Positions 1 to 9,168 are shown, numbered from the stretch's first letter. The stretch is DNA of 64,000 bases from Novosphingobium sp. Rr 2-17 (GCF_000272475.1 NZ_AKFJ01000007.1:1-64000); one strand, 5' to 3'. Made by a program: numbers and translations. The notes: a model not told the origin generated them from the letters alone.

Positions 1-260
1 TCGGTCAATAAGGTTTTTCCAGAAAAGTTGCATGACCATGACCTTTTGCGGATTTCCGGGTGTTTCCAGGCCTTTATCGACGATGGGCGCGGAAATCGGG
101 CCACGGGGGCCTTACAATCCCGTCTATCGGCTATCGTTCAGGAGCCCGGCGCCTGCCCTTCCGCAGCCCAAATGGTTTCTTTACCTAGGGGGGATTAGAG
201 CGGCACCGGCACGTTCGGTGTGCAAGGCTCAATCGCGCTTAAGGAAGGCCCTCAGTCCCC
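1..260. other. Non-coding leader of the polysaccharide run
   Basis: I see no convincing gene here. The first 100 bases are clearly richer in A and T than the rest of the window, which fits an intergenic or promoter segment upstream of the glycosyltransferase at 261. A purine-rich AAGGAAGG lies at about 240-247, which is rather far (about 12 bases) from the chosen ATG to be its ribosome binding site. Confidence 0.4.
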
Positions 261-1256
261 ATGCCGTCACCGGCCATCAGCGTTGCAATGAGCGTCTACA
301 ATGGCGAGCGCTTCCTGGCGCCCGCGATCGAGAGCGTGCTGGCGCAAGACTTTGCCGATTTCGAATTTCTTATTCTCGACGATGGCTCTACCGATGCGAC
401 TGCCGCCATTGTCAGCCGCTATGCGCAGGAGGATCGGCGTATCCGCCCCATCGTGCGGGAAAACCGCGGCCTCGTTTCCAGCCTCAACGAACTGATCGAC
501 GCCGCGCATGCCCCTATCGTGGCGCGCATGGACGCAGATGACATCTGCCGGGCGGACCGGTTCGGCAAGCAGCTTGGCTTCCTGTCGGCCAATCCCGACT
601 ATGGCGTGGTAGGGAGCTGGACGGCTGATATCGACGCCTACGACAAGCCGTACCACATCACCGGCAAGGATCATCCATCGACGCACGAGGCATTTCTCGA
701 AGCGGTCGAGAAGGGCTGGCCCCTACTCTGCCATCCAGCCGTCATGTTTCGCCGGGACGTGGTGCAGGCCGTCGGAGGCTATCACGGCGCTTTCCGGCAT
801 TGCGAGGATTACGACCTGTGGCTGCGCCTGGCATCGGTCACCCGGCTTGCCAGCATTCCCGAGCGTCTTCTGCAGTATCGTCACTATTCCGACCAGGTAT
901 CGAGCCGCCACGCGACCGAGCAGCAGATAGGCGCAGCGGTCTCTTACCTCGCCTACCAGGAGCGCCGAGCCGGAAGAGCAGACCCTACCAGTACGCTGGA
1001 AAGACTGCCGCCCGTGGACGAACTGGACACGCTGTTCGGGCGTGAAGGCATATCGCGCGAAGTGCGGGCTCGCGTCGCGCCGGGCCTGCTTTACTCGCGC
1101 GCCGGGCTTCGCGACGAAGGCTTCGACCTGCTGCTGCAGTATTTGCAGGAAGGTGGCAGCCGCAAGGGCATGTGGCGCGTGGTCGCCAGACTGGTCCGTT
1201 TCGGTGAACCTACGCGCGCCGCACGGCTCGCCGCCACACTGGCAATAGGCCTGTGA
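261..1256 (+). CDS. Family 2 glycosyltransferase
   Basis: A cytoplasmic inverting GT-A glycosyltransferase that would move a sugar from a nucleotide donor to a growing surface glycan. The 331-residue protein has the family hallmarks: an N-terminal SVYNGERFL strand, the donor-binding DDGSTD at residues 40-45, a metal-binding DADD at 91-94, and a late HCEDYDLWLRL block whose ED pair (182-183) is the usual catalytic base position. Its stop overlaps the start of the flippase gene as GTGA, so the two are probably translated together. It belongs to a three-gene exopolysaccharide or lipopolysaccharide run; the donor and acceptor cannot be told from sequence. A start at the internal ATG at 288 is possible but would cut the first strand. 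Confidence 0.88.
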   Translation: MPSPAISVAMSVYNGERFLAPAIESVLAQDFADFEFLILDDGSTDATAAIVSRYAQEDRRIRPIVRENRGLVSSLNELIDAAHAPIVARMDADDICRADRFGKQLGFLSANPDYGVVGSWTADIDAYDKPYHITGKDHPSTHEAFLEAVEKGWPLLCHPAVMFRRDVVQAVGGYHGAFRHCEDYDLWLRLASVTRLASIPERLLQYRHYSDQVSSRHATEQQIGAAVSYLAYQERRAGRADPTSTLERLPPVDELDTLFGREGISREVRARVAPGLLYSRAGLRDEGFDLLLQYLQEGGSRKGMWRVVARLVRFGEPTRAARLAATLAIGL

Positions 1257-2749
1257 GCGAGGCTTCACGCGCGCCTATGAGCGTTCGCGGGGCCGCCGTC
1301 TGGGCGATGGCCGGCCAATACCTTTCGTTCGCGATCCAGTTCGCAAGCTCGGTAGTGATCTCGCGCTTGTTCCTTTCTCCGGGCGAAGTCGGGCTGTTTT
1401 CGATCGCCCTGGCAGCCGCGCTGCTGGTGGCAATCCTCCAGGATTTCGGCCTTTCGCGCTACATCTCAGGCCTGCGGGAAATCAACGCCGACGAAGTGCG
1501 CCGGTGCAGTTCGGTGGCCCTGCTGTTTTCACTGCTGGTCGCTGCCGTAATCGCTGCGCTCGCGTGGCCATTGGCGCGGCTGTACCATCTACCGGCACTG
1601 ACACCGCTGCTGACGATCATCGCGTCGAGCTACCTGTTCCTGCCGCTCGCCGTGGTTCCGATGGCCCTGATGGCGCGCGAGATGCGCTTCGACCGGCATT
1701 TCCTGATCAACGTCGGCGGGGCAGCGGCGCAAGCGGGCGTAGCGATCACGCTGGGTGCGCTGGGCTACTCGGCGTTCGCGCTGGCATGGGCGACCGTCGC
1801 CGCCGGTCTTTCGCGCGGGCTGATTGCGCAGGCTTTGCGCCCATCCCTGCCCTGGCCGCCCCGATTCGACGGGTTGCGTACGGTGATCGGTTTCGGAACT
1901 CGGTCCAGCGTGTTGTACCTGACCGGCGCACTCGGCACGCGCACCCCGGACCTCATATTGGGCAAGCTGGTGACGTTGACGTCGGTGGGCCTTTACAGCC
2001 GCGCATCCAGCCTTTCAGACCAGTTCCGCACACTCATTTCGGGCGCGATCGGCAGCGTGTTCTTCCCTGCCTTCGCGCGGATTCGCGATCGCGGGGAAGA
2101 CCTGGGGCCGCCTTACCTGCGGGTTTGCGCGGGCTACTCGGCGGTGGTGTGGCCGGGGATGGCGGGCCTCGCCCTCGCCTCCGAACCGATCGTGCGCCTG
2201 TTGTACGGCGACAAGTGGATGGGCGTCGCGCCGCTGCTGCTGATGATCTCCGTGGCGGAGATCGGACTGGTTTCCCTGCCGTTGGTCAGCGATATTCCGA
2301 TCCTGCTGGGCCGGATGAACCGGTTGCTAGCCTACAACGCGGTCGATACGGCGCTTTCGCTGGTATTGCTCGCGCTGGGCGCATGGTGGGGCGGAGTGGA
2401 AGGTGCCGCCGCTTCGCGCATCCTATACGCTTTGCTGTGGCTGGCCCTGTACGCCGGGTTCATGCACAGGCTGGTCGGATTCGATAGGCGCGGGCTGTTG
2501 TCGATCTACTTGCGCAGCGCGCTATCGACCGGAGCCGCGATTGCTCCTCTGGCGCTCGTTTATGTATTCTGGGCTGGCCCTGCCAGCATCGGTGTGTCCG
2601 AATTGCTGCTGGCGGTGGGCATTGGTGCCGGATGCTGGTTCGCGGCGCTGGCACTGCTGCGGCACCCTGCGCTGGATGAACTGCTGGCGCTCGCATCGAC
2701 AGTGCCCGCGCTGCGGCGACTCGTCGCGCGCCTTGGACGGGTGTCGTGA
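1253..2749 (+). CDS. Polysaccharide flippase (Wzx/PST type)
   Basis: An inner-membrane protein of 498 residues with about twelve to fourteen hydrophobic segments spread over the whole length, typical of MOP-superfamily flippases that turn undecaprenyl-linked oligosaccharides across the inner membrane. The N-terminal region (GAAVWAMAGQYLSFAIQFA) and the following SRLFLSPGEVGLFSIALAAA segment match the PST/RfbX polysaccharide transporter family. It starts with GTG overlapping the previous stop as GTGA, and its own stop overlaps the next GTG in the same way. Position between two glycosyltransferases supports export of a repeat unit made by this locus. No polymerase (Wzy) is seen in the window. 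Confidence 0.88.
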   Translation: MSEASRAPMSVRGAAVWAMAGQYLSFAIQFASSVVISRLFLSPGEVGLFSIALAAALLVAILQDFGLSRYISGLREINADEVRRCSSVALLFSLLVAAVIAALAWPLARLYHLPALTPLLTIIASSYLFLPLAVVPMALMAREMRFDRHFLINVGGAAAQAGVAITLGALGYSAFALAWATVAAGLSRGLIAQALRPSLPWPPRFDGLRTVIGFGTRSSVLYLTGALGTRTPDLILGKLVTLTSVGLYSRASSLSDQFRTLISGAIGSVFFPAFARIRDRGEDLGPPYLRVCAGYSAVVWPGMAGLALASEPIVRLLYGDKWMGVAPLLLMISVAEIGLVSLPLVSDIPILLGRMNRLLAYNAVDTALSLVLLALGAWWGGVEGAAASRILYALLWLALYAGFMHRLVGFDRRGLLSIYLRSALSTGAAIAPLALVYVFWAGPASIGVSELLLAVGIGAGCWFAALALLRHPALDELLALASTVPALRRLVARLGRVS

Positions 2750-3879
2750 CGCCGCTTTCGATCGTCCGCAGCCCGCTTCTGCGCGAGCCTCCACGTGCTC
2801 CCGAGCAACGCAACGCAGCCTATGCCGCTCAGTTCGATTGGGACACGTTGTTCTACGACGTCTATCGCGTCGGCCGCCATATTGTGTTCCAGGGGCCGCC
2901 GCTGCTGAACTTGCGCGCCGCAGTCGAGCAAAGCGATTACTTCGCAGCGCACCTTGGTAGGCTATTCCCCCGCGCTCGGCTGATCGAGCGCAATCGGTCC
3001 AGCGAATACTGGGTACGCGATGCCGCCGATCGTATTGTTCTGGGCGATCCGTTCGGAGGCCAGGAGATTGCCGTACAGCCCAGCCGCGAGGCACGGTTTG
3101 CTGGTCGGCGCGTCTTGCACACCCTGTCGCGCAACAACGACATCGCCTGGATACTCGACTGGGTTCGCTTCTACGTTGCCGTGCATGGCGCCGATGCCGT
3201 GCTGCTCTACGACAACGGTTCGACCGCCTATTCCACGGACGAATTGCGCGCAGCCCTGGACCAAGCCTTCCCCGCCATCGTCAGCGAGGTCGTGGACTGG
3301 CCGTTTCCGTACGGACCGCAAGGCGGCATGGCGGGCGCCGTGGACGGACGCGAAACGCCATGGGACTCCGACTTTTGCCAGACCGGTTCGCTCCAGCACG
3401 CGCGCTTTCGGTTTCTGGGCCGGGCGCGCAGCGTGCTCAACGTCGATATCGACGAACTAGTGCTGTCAAACCGCGGCCGCTCGATCTTCGATGCCGCGGA
3501 AACGTCATGGGGCGGGTTCGTCAAGTTTGGTGGGCGCTGGATCAGCGCCACGACCCCGCACGGGGTCACGCCCGGACAAGGCCGGCACGGCGACTTCTGG
3601 CTAAGCGATACGCTTGAGACCGACCAATGCCCACCAAAGTGGTGCGTAGTCCCAGCAAAAACGAGCCGGACGAAGCAGTGCTGGTCGGTCCACAACTTGT
3701 TTGGGGCGCGGCGCAACCGGCGGATTTCCGGCGAATTTCACTACCGGCACATGCGTGGTATTTCGCAAGGCTGGAAAGAAAACCGGTGGGATGCGGGGGA
3801 ATACGATCCGACCCGCTTCACCCAAGACGAGGCTCTCTACGCAGCCTTTCGCAGCGCCGGGATGGCAAAAGGCGCGTAA
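2746..3879 (+). CDS. GT92-like glycosyltransferase (Glyco_tranf_2_4)
   Basis: This 377-residue protein resembles the GT92/DUF23-type glycosyltransferases. After an N-terminal region I do not recognise (residues 1-120), a conserved core begins at about 125 (LSRNNDIAWILDWVRFY), continues with LLYDNGST (153-160) and a DID metal-binding motif (NVDIDE, residues 233-237), and ends in a HYRH block near residue 330 typical of this family. It starts with GTG overlapping the flippase stop, so it is the last gene of a three-gene translationally coupled unit. It probably adds a sugar to the same surface glycan. Acceptor and linkage are unknown. The N-terminal 120 residues may be a separate protein- or lipid-binding part. 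Confidence 0.78.
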   Translation: MTPLSIVRSPLLREPPRAPEQRNAAYAAQFDWDTLFYDVYRVGRHIVFQGPPLLNLRAAVEQSDYFAAHLGRLFPRARLIERNRSSEYWVRDAADRIVLGDPFGGQEIAVQPSREARFAGRRVLHTLSRNNDIAWILDWVRFYVAVHGADAVLLYDNGSTAYSTDELRAALDQAFPAIVSEVVDWPFPYGPQGGMAGAVDGRETPWDSDFCQTGSLQHARFRFLGRARSVLNVDIDELVLSNRGRSIFDAAETSWGGFVKFGGRWISATTPHGVTPGQGRHGDFWLSDTLETDQCPPKWCVVPAKTSRTKQCWSVHNLFGARRNRRISGEFHYRHMRGISQGWKENRWDAGEYDPTRFTQDEALYAAFRSAGMAKGA

Positions 3880-3996
3880 ATCTTCGACAACACTTGACCC
3901 GCAGCTTCCGGCGTCTTCCGTTCTTAATAGAGCGATCGTCTCCCTCCGATCCCACTCCTCGATTGTTTCTGCCGCACGCGGCCCTACATAGCCCCG

Positions 3997-5817
3997 ATGC
4001 CTCCCGACACCGCCGTCCACGATCCCAAAGCGCGCCACGATGGCTGGCGCACGCTTGCCCGCTTCATGCCGTACTTGTGGCCGCGCGATAATCCGGCGCT
4101 GCGCTGGCGGATCGTGTGGGCCTGCGTATTCATCCTGCTGTCCACCGCCACGCAGTTGGTCCTGCCATACCTGATGAAGTGGGCGGTCGACCTGATGGGC
4201 ACGACTGGCCGGAAGATGGTGCAGCTCGCGCTGCTAACCGTGCTGGCCTATGCTGCCGGCAGGCTGATCCAAACAGCGCTCGATAACATACGCAACATCG
4301 TCTTCGAAAAGGTCGGCCAGGACGCGACCCGAGCACTGGCTGAAAGCGTCTTCAGCCAGCTTCACCGGCTGAGCCTGCGCTTCCACCTTGCCCGCCGCAC
4401 CGGCGAAGTGACCAAGACGATCGAGCGCGGGACCAAGAGCATCGACACGATGCTTTACTTCATGCTGTTCAACATCGCGCCCACCATCCTGCAATTGGTG
4501 GTCGTGGCGGTGATCTTCTACATCAACTTCGGCATTGGCCTCGTCGTCGCGACCGGTATTGCGGTGGCCGCCTACATCTGGGTGACGCGCGCCATCACCG
4601 AGTGGCGCTCCAAGCTGCGCGAAGAGATGAACAAGCTCGACGGGCAAGCGCTGGCCCGAGCCGTCGATTCGCTGCTCAACTACGAAACCGTGAAGTACTT
4701 CTCTGCCGAAGCGCGTGAGGAAGCCCGCTTCGCCAGCGCGACCCGCGCCTACGCGATTGCCGCGGTAAAAAGCGAGAACTCGCTCGGCCTGCTCAACATC
4801 GCGCAAGGCGTTGTGGTGAACCTGCTGATGGCAGGCGCGTTGGCCTGGACCGTCTATGGCTGGTGGCAAGGCAACTATACCGCCGGCCAGTTGGTGTTCG
4901 TCCAGACGTATCTGGTTCAATTGTTCCGCCCCCTCGACATGCTCGGCATGGTCTATCGCACCATCCGCCAGGGCCTGATCGACATGGCCGAGATGTTCCG
5001 CCTGCTCGATACCTCGGTGGAAGTGCCCGACGCGCCAGGCGCACCGGCTCTCGTCATCCGCAAGCCTTCCCTGGTGTTTGACAACGTGCAGTTCGGCTAC
5101 GAGCCGGATCGCACCATCCTGCACGGCCTCAGCTTCGAAGTACCCGCTGGCGAGGCATTTGCGATCGTCGGGCCTTCGGGCGCGGGCAAATCCACGATCG
5201 CTCGGCTGCTGTTCCGGTTCTACGATCCGTGGTCCGGTCGCATCCTGATCGACGGGCAGGACATCGCGCAAGTAACGCAGACCAGCCTGCGCGCCGCAAT
5301 CGGCATCGTGCCGCAGGACTCGGTACTGTTCAACGACACCATCGGCTACAATATCGGCTACGGTCGCAGCGACGCAACGCTGGCAGACGTGGAAGCTGCT
5401 GCCAAAGGCGCCGCGCTGATGGGGTTGATCGAACGCCTGCCCAAGGGCTTCGAAACCGAAGTTGGCGAGCGCGGCCTGAAGCTGTCGGGCGGCGAAAAGC
5501 AGCGCGTGGCAATTGCCCGCACGTTGGTGAAAAACCCGCCGATCCTGCTGCTGGATGAAGCGACCAGCGCGCTCGACACCCGCACCGAACAGGACATCCT
5601 GGCAACGCTCCACCGCGTGGCGGAACACCGCACCACCCTATCGATCGCCCACCGCCTATCGACGATCGCGGACGCTGACCGCATCCTGGTGCTGAACGAA
5701 GGCCGTCTGGCGGAAAGCGGCAGTCACGCCGAGTTGCTGCGCCGCGACGGCCTCTATGCCGAGATGTGGACCCGCCAGGCCGCCGAGGCCGAAGCGATGA
5801 GCGAGGCGGCGGAATAG
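3997..5817 (+). CDS. atm1: Atm1-type ABC exporter (heavy metal/glutathione)
   Basis: A full half-transporter of 606 residues: a six-helix membrane domain (about residues 25-330) followed by an ATP-binding domain with Walker A GPSGAGKST, signature LSGGEKQR, and Walker B ILLLDEATSALD. Homodimers of this family export glutathione conjugates, including metal-glutathione complexes, and are relatives of mitochondrial Atm1/ABCB7. Length and many segments (for example RNIVFEKVGQDATRALAE, SIDTMLYFMLFNIAPT, KSENSLGLLNIAQG) agree, as I remember it, with the structurally studied Atm1 of Novosphingobium aromaticivorans, so this is the best single clue to the host. It stands alone, 117 bases after the polysaccharide genes. 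Confidence 0.95.
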   Translation: MPPDTAVHDPKARHDGWRTLARFMPYLWPRDNPALRWRIVWACVFILLSTATQLVLPYLMKWAVDLMGTTGRKMVQLALLTVLAYAAGRLIQTALDNIRNIVFEKVGQDATRALAESVFSQLHRLSLRFHLARRTGEVTKTIERGTKSIDTMLYFMLFNIAPTILQLVVVAVIFYINFGIGLVVATGIAVAAYIWVTRAITEWRSKLREEMNKLDGQALARAVDSLLNYETVKYFSAEAREEARFASATRAYAIAAVKSENSLGLLNIAQGVVVNLLMAGALAWTVYGWWQGNYTAGQLVFVQTYLVQLFRPLDMLGMVYRTIRQGLIDMAEMFRLLDTSVEVPDAPGAPALVIRKPSLVFDNVQFGYEPDRTILHGLSFEVPAGEAFAIVGPSGAGKSTIARLLFRFYDPWSGRILIDGQDIAQVTQTSLRAAIGIVPQDSVLFNDTIGYNIGYGRSDATLADVEAAAKGAALMGLIERLPKGFETEVGERGLKLSGGEKQRVAIARTLVKNPPILLLDEATSALDTRTEQDILATLHRVAEHRTTLSIAHRLSTIADADRILVLNEGRLAESGSHAELLRRDGLYAEMWTRQAAEAEAMSEAAE

Positions 5818-5829
5818 GTCCGCTCGATC

Positions 5830-6033
5830 TCAGTCTTTCAGCACGTCCGCTTCATGCCAGACCACGGCTTGTGCGGCTTTCATGCTGTTCTCAGCCGTGT
5901 CCCACGCCAGGGTAGGTGATCCATAAAGCCGCCAACCCTGCGCAAGCGCCTCGGACACCCGCTCACAAAAAGCGCGGTCGTCTTTGCCGGTCAGCAAGCG
6001 ATAGATCGGGCGGTCCTCGGGGGTCTGGTACAT
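5830..6033 (-). CDS. DUF1737 domain protein
   Basis: A 67-residue protein of the DUF1737 family, which has no known biochemical role; its core YRLLTGKDDRAFCERVSEALAQGW matches the family. Two ATGs are available, at 6039 and 6033. I prefer 6033 because a perfect AGGAGG lies six bases upstream of it, while it would touch the first ATG. It ends the minus-strand run GFA, PhyH-like, DUF1737, with 19 bases between it and the dioxygenase gene, so the three may be transcribed together. Confidence 0.82.
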   Translation of the reverse strand: MYQTPEDRPIYRLLTGKDDRAFCERVSEALAQGWRLYGSPTLAWDTAENSMKAAQAVVWHEADVLKD

Positions 6034-6052
6034 GGGCATCCTCCTCGTATTT

Positions 6053-6751
6053 TTATGAGCCGATGCCTAACCATTCGAGCGGCGCTGGCAAGTCCATAGC
6101 CGCGTAATCGACTTGAAGCACGCGGCGTCTACGACCGGGCCGTGCTGCGCGGGATGCGTGGATTATGGGCGTTCGGTAGAACCAAACGTCACCCGCTTTG
6201 GCAAGACATGCGTACAACGGCAGTCCCTCGACGACTTCATCCACGTCAGACGCCGGAATGCGGCCAAGATGGTGCGATCCCAACGAAATAAGCAGCGGAG
6301 CATTCTTCTCGTCAACCGGATCAAGGTGGATTCGCACTGTCAACATGGCGTCGATCACCGCGAAGGGTGGCTCGACATGCTGGATGCCTTGTTTCAACGA
6401 CCATGGTCCAAACCCTGACAATTCGGCCCGCGATCGAACCGCGATCGTTCGGTCCTGATGCCAACCAAGCGACCAGTCCGCAGCATCGTTCTTATCAAAT
6501 AAGACTGCCCGCACTGGCCGAGCCTCTTCTCCAAGCACCGCAGCAACCATTGCTCCGATCGGGTAAGGCGCGCTGAGAATTTCAGCTAAGCTTGGGTCAC
6601 CCGAAATACGAAAACCCGCTTTCCCGTCAGGATACCTCGAAATGATTGCCTCAAGTTCCGTTAGAATCGGATCTGCAAGACCAGAATGAAGGAAGGCGCC
6701 CTCGCGATCCAGACTGGGTGCATGCCGGCCCTTCGCCTCAACCTCCCTCAC
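6053..6751 (-). CDS. Phytanoyl-CoA dioxygenase-like Fe(II)/2-oxoglutarate enzyme
   Basis: A cytoplasmic non-haem iron oxygenase of 232 residues. The iron triad is visible as H98-x-D100 (in GWHQDRT) and H198 (in PIIHASRAARP), with arginines at about 205-210 placed to bind 2-oxoglutarate. Substrate unknown; PhyH relatives act on many small molecules. The start is GTG at 6751, which overlaps the TGA stop of the upstream GFA gene as GTGA; a longer reading frame up to an ATG at 6928 exists but its first 59 codons only mirror the GFA gene in another frame and carry no conserved sequence. This start is therefore chosen from coupling and family alignment. Confidence 0.8.
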   Translation of the reverse strand: MREVEAKGRHAPSLDREGAFLHSGLADPILTELEAIISRYPDGKAGFRISGDPSLAEILSAPYPIGAMVAAVLGEEARPVRAVLFDKNDAADWSLGWHQDRTIAVRSRAELSGFGPWSLKQGIQHVEPPFAVIDAMLTVRIHLDPVDEKNAPLLISLGSHHLGRIPASDVDEVVEGLPLYACLAKAGDVWFYRTPIIHASRAARPGRRRRVLQVDYAAMDLPAPLEWLGIGS

Positions 6752-7146
6752 CCCGGATAACGCTCGAATTGAGGCAAGCTTTCGGCGTCGGTCATCCAGC
6801 CGATCCGCTCGGCTGTCTGGATATGCGCCTGCGGGGTTAGCGCGTCGGGATTGTCGAGAGTGGCGATCTGGATATCGACGAGGCCGGGCAGCACTGCTGC
6901 GTTGGTGTAGTAAAGGCCCGATCCGCACGTCGGGCAGAAATGGCGGATAGCATCCCCGTTGGAACTATAAACGGATGGTGCCCCCGTCGTGAGCGCGAAG
7001 TCGGCCGCAGCAAAGGCTGCCCAGGCCATCACCGGCGCACCCGCGGACTTACGACAATCGGTGCAATGGCAAAAAGCAACATGCGCTGGCTCACCCGTAA
7101 CCACATAGCGCACTGCGCCGCAGTGGCATCCACCCTCAAGCTTCAT
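6748..7146 (-). CDS. GFA family zinc protein (CENP-V/Gfa-like)
   Basis: A 132-residue zinc protein of the GFA family, named after glutathione-dependent formaldehyde-activating enzyme, though most members have no proven activity. Zinc ligands are clear: GGCHCG (residues 6-11), FCHCTDCRKSAG (25-36) and FCPTCGSGLY (71-80). It begins with ATG at 7146 and its stop overlaps the GTG start of the PhyH-like gene, so the two proteins are probably made in step and may act in one small-molecule pathway. No glutathione or formaldehyde gene is adjacent, so the named activity is uncertain. Confidence 0.88.
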   Translation of the reverse strand: MKLEGGCHCGAVRYVVTGEPAHVAFCHCTDCRKSAGAPVMAWAAFAAADFALTTGAPSVYSSNGDAIRHFCPTCGSGLYYTNAAVLPGLVDIQIATLDNPDALTPQAHIQTAERIGWMTDAESLPQFERYPG

Positions 7147-7229
7147 CGCGAATCCCTCCGTTCCGTGATGAAGCCTAGTGCGTCAGGCGGAACATTCAAG
7201 GAACATTTGCGCCGCCGGGTGCAGCACGG

Positions 7230-8528
7230 TCAGAGAATGTACTTCGATAGGTCCGCATTGCCGGCGAGACCTTCCAGCTTAGCGCGGACGTAAGCCTCAT
7301 CGATCGTGACGGTTTCGCCCCGGCGATCCTCGGCTTCGAAGCTGAGTTCTTCCAGCAGCTTTTCCATCACCGTCTGCAAGCGGCGAGCGCCGATGTTCTC
7401 GATGCTTTCGTTGACGATGGCCGCGATCTTGGCGACTTCGCGCACCGCGCCCTCGGTAATCTCGACGGTCACTTGCTCGGTGCCCAGCAAAGCCTTGTAT
7501 TGGGCGACCAGGTTGGCGCGCGTTTCCGACAGGATGCGCACAAAATCATCCTCGGTCAGCGCCTTGAGTTCGACGCGGATCGGTAGGCGGCCTTGCAGTT
7601 CGGGCAGCATGTCGCTGGGCTTGGCGACATGGAAGGCGCCGCTGGCGATGAACAGCACGTGGTCCGTCTTCATCGGCCCGTACTTGGTGGCGACGGTCGT
7701 CCCCTCGATCAGCGGCAGCAAATCGCGCTGCACGCCCTCACGCGAAACAGAGCCGCCACGCACATCGGACACCGCGATCTTGTCGATCTCGTCAAGGAAG
7801 ACGATGCCATTGGCCTCTGCATTCGCGAGCGCGGTGCGAGCGACATCGTCCTGGTCCAGCCGCTTCTCCGACTCCTCGTCGACCAGCTTGTCCCAGGCCT
7901 CTGGCACTTTCATCTTGCGCCGCTTCATCCGGGGGCCACCCATCTTCCCCATGATGTCGGACAAGTTTATCATGCCGACCGAGCCGCCCATGCCGGGAAT
8001 CTCCATCGGAGACGCCGGTGCGTCTTCGACCTCCAACTCCACCTCGGTATCGTTCATCGCGTTTTGGGTGATGCGCTGATGAAACGCGGCGCGTGTCGCT
8101 TCCGAGGCACCATCGCCCACCAGGGCGTTGAGCAGGCGGTCCATCGCGGCCTTGCTGGCGGCATCGCGCACCGATTCGCGGCGGCGTTCCTTCTCCAGCC
8201 GGATCGCTTCTTCTACCAGATCACGGGCGATCTGCTCGACATCGCGGCCGACGTAACCGACTTCTGTAAACTTGGTCGCTTCCACTTTGACGAATGGCGC
8301 GTCTGCCAGCTTCGCCAGGCGGCGGCTGATCTCGGTCTTGCCGCAGCCGGTGGGGCCGATCATCAGGATGTTCTTGGGAGTGACCTCGTCGCGCAGATCG
8401 AGCGGCAAGTGCTGGCGCCGCCAGCGGTTGCGCAAGGCTACGGCAACGGCCTTCTTGGCGTCGGTCTGGCCGATGATGTGCGCGTCGAGCGCGGCGACGA
8501 TCGCCTTGGGTGTAAGATTGTCGTTCAT
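7230..8528 (-). CDS. hslU: HslU, ATPase subunit of the HslVU protease
   Basis: The AAA+ unfoldase (432 residues) that docks on HslV and feeds unfolded substrates into it. It starts [15 protein letters not shown], has Walker [10 protein letters not shown] (residues about 54-62), an intermediate I domain (about 110-230), Walker [13 protein letters not shown] and sensor/arginine-finger regions, and ends in the conserved LSKYIL tail that inserts between HslV subunits. The gene lies 10 bases after hslV on the same strand, the usual hslVU heat-shock operon. Nothing is missing. Confidence 0.98.
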   Translation of the reverse strand: MNDNLTPKAIVAALDAHIIGQTDAKKAVAVALRNRWRRQHLPLDLRDEVTPKNILMIGPTGCGKTEISRRLAKLADAPFVKVEATKFTEVGYVGRDVEQIARDLVEEAIRLEKERRRESVRDAASKAAMDRLLNALVGDGASEATRAAFHQRITQNAMNDTEVELEVEDAPASPMEIPGMGGSVGMINLSDIMGKMGGPRMKRRKMKVPEAWDKLVDEESEKRLDQDDVARTALANAEANGIVFLDEIDKIAVSDVRGGSVSREGVQRDLLPLIEGTTVATKYGPMKTDHVLFIASGAFHVAKPSDMLPELQGRLPIRVELKALTEDDFVRILSETRANLVAQYKALLGTEQVTVEITEGAVREVAKIAAIVNESIENIGARRLQTVMEKLLEELSFEAEDRRGETVTIDEAYVRAKLEGLAGNADLSKYIL

Positions 8529-8538
8529 GATGGTCCGC

Positions 8539-9111
8539 TCAGACGGTCTCGACCGTCACGCGGTCGTTTGTGAAAACGCAGATGTCGGCGGCGACTTTCA
8601 TCGCCTTGCGCGCGATTTCCTCGGCATCGGTTTCATAGCCGTCAATCGCGCGAGCAGCGGCAAGCGCGTAGTTGCCGCCAGAGCCGATCGCGGTGATCTG
8701 GCTGTGTTCGCCGCCTTCCGGCTCCAGCACGTCGCCGTTGCCCGTCAGCACCAGCAGCGTGTCCTTGTCCGCCACGATCATCAACGCTTCTAGGTTGCGC
8801 AGGAACTTGTCGGTACGCCAGTCTTTGGCGAGTTCGACCGCGGCGCGCATCAACTGGCCGCGATGCTGCTCCAGCTTGCGCTCAAGCCGCTCGAACAAGG
8901 TGAAAGCGTCGGCAGTAGCGCCGGCGAACCCGGCGATGACGGCCCCGCCCTCCCCGATCCGGCGCACTTTACGCGCGTTGGGCTTCATGACGGTGTTGCC
9001 CATGGAAACCTGGCCGTCACCGGCGATGACGGTACGGCCGTTCTTCTTCACACCGATGATGGTAGTACCGTGCCACTGGATAAGGCCGTGGCTTGCCCCG
9101 CTGTCGTTCAT
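8539..9111 (-). CDS. hslV: HslV, proteolytic subunit of HslVU
   Basis: A proteasome beta-like threonine peptidase of 190 residues. The catalytic Thr lies in [10 protein letters not shown], so about 15 residues ([15 protein letters not shown]) must be removed to expose it; such a propeptide is known in alphaproteobacterial HslV but not in the enteric protein. The [14 protein letters not shown] motif and the C-terminal region match the family. The ATG at 9111 has no purine-rich ribosome binding site, and a heat-shock-like promoter predicts transcription starting almost at the ATG, so the message may be leaderless. hslU follows after 10 bases. Confidence 0.97.
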   Translation of the reverse strand: MNDSGASHGLIQWHGTTIIGVKKNGRTVIAGDGQVSMGNTVMKPNARKVRRIGEGGAVIAGFAGATADAFTLFERLERKLEQHRGQLMRAAVELAKDWRTDKFLRNLEALMIVADKDTLLVLTGNGDVLEPEGGEHSQITAIGSGGNYALAAARAIDGYETDAEEIARKAMKVAADICVFTNDRVTVETV

Positions 9112-9118
9112 GGCACGC

Positions 9119-9147
9119 GATATATGATGCGGCGGGCGAGGTTCAAG
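9119..9147 (-). promoter_or_regulatory. Candidate RpoH (sigma-32) promoter of hslVU
   Basis: On the minus strand CTTG (9147-9144) is followed after 17 bases by CATATATC (9126-9119). This fits the alphaproteobacterial heat-shock pattern CTTG-N17/18-CYTATNT with one mismatch, and hslVU is a classic heat-shock operon. The -10 element ends eight bases before the hslV ATG, so the predicted transcript would begin at or within a base or two of the start codon. Confidence 0.42.
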
Positions 9148-9168
9148 CGGTCATCCCGCTCAAACCTC
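9138..9168. other. 13-bp-arm hairpin between bamE and hslV
   Basis: Arms at 9138-9150 and 9156-9168 are complementary over 13 positions, two of them G-U wobbles in minus-strand RNA, with a five-base loop. It lies in the bamE-hslV gap and overlaps the proposed heat-shock -35 element. There is no following T-run, so it is either a weak end for bamE transcripts or part of hslV control. Confidence 0.45.

Noticed and set aside
4234-5628. Minus-strand open frame of 464 codons opposite atm1
   Set aside because: A shadow of the ABC exporter gene with no recognisable protein sequence.
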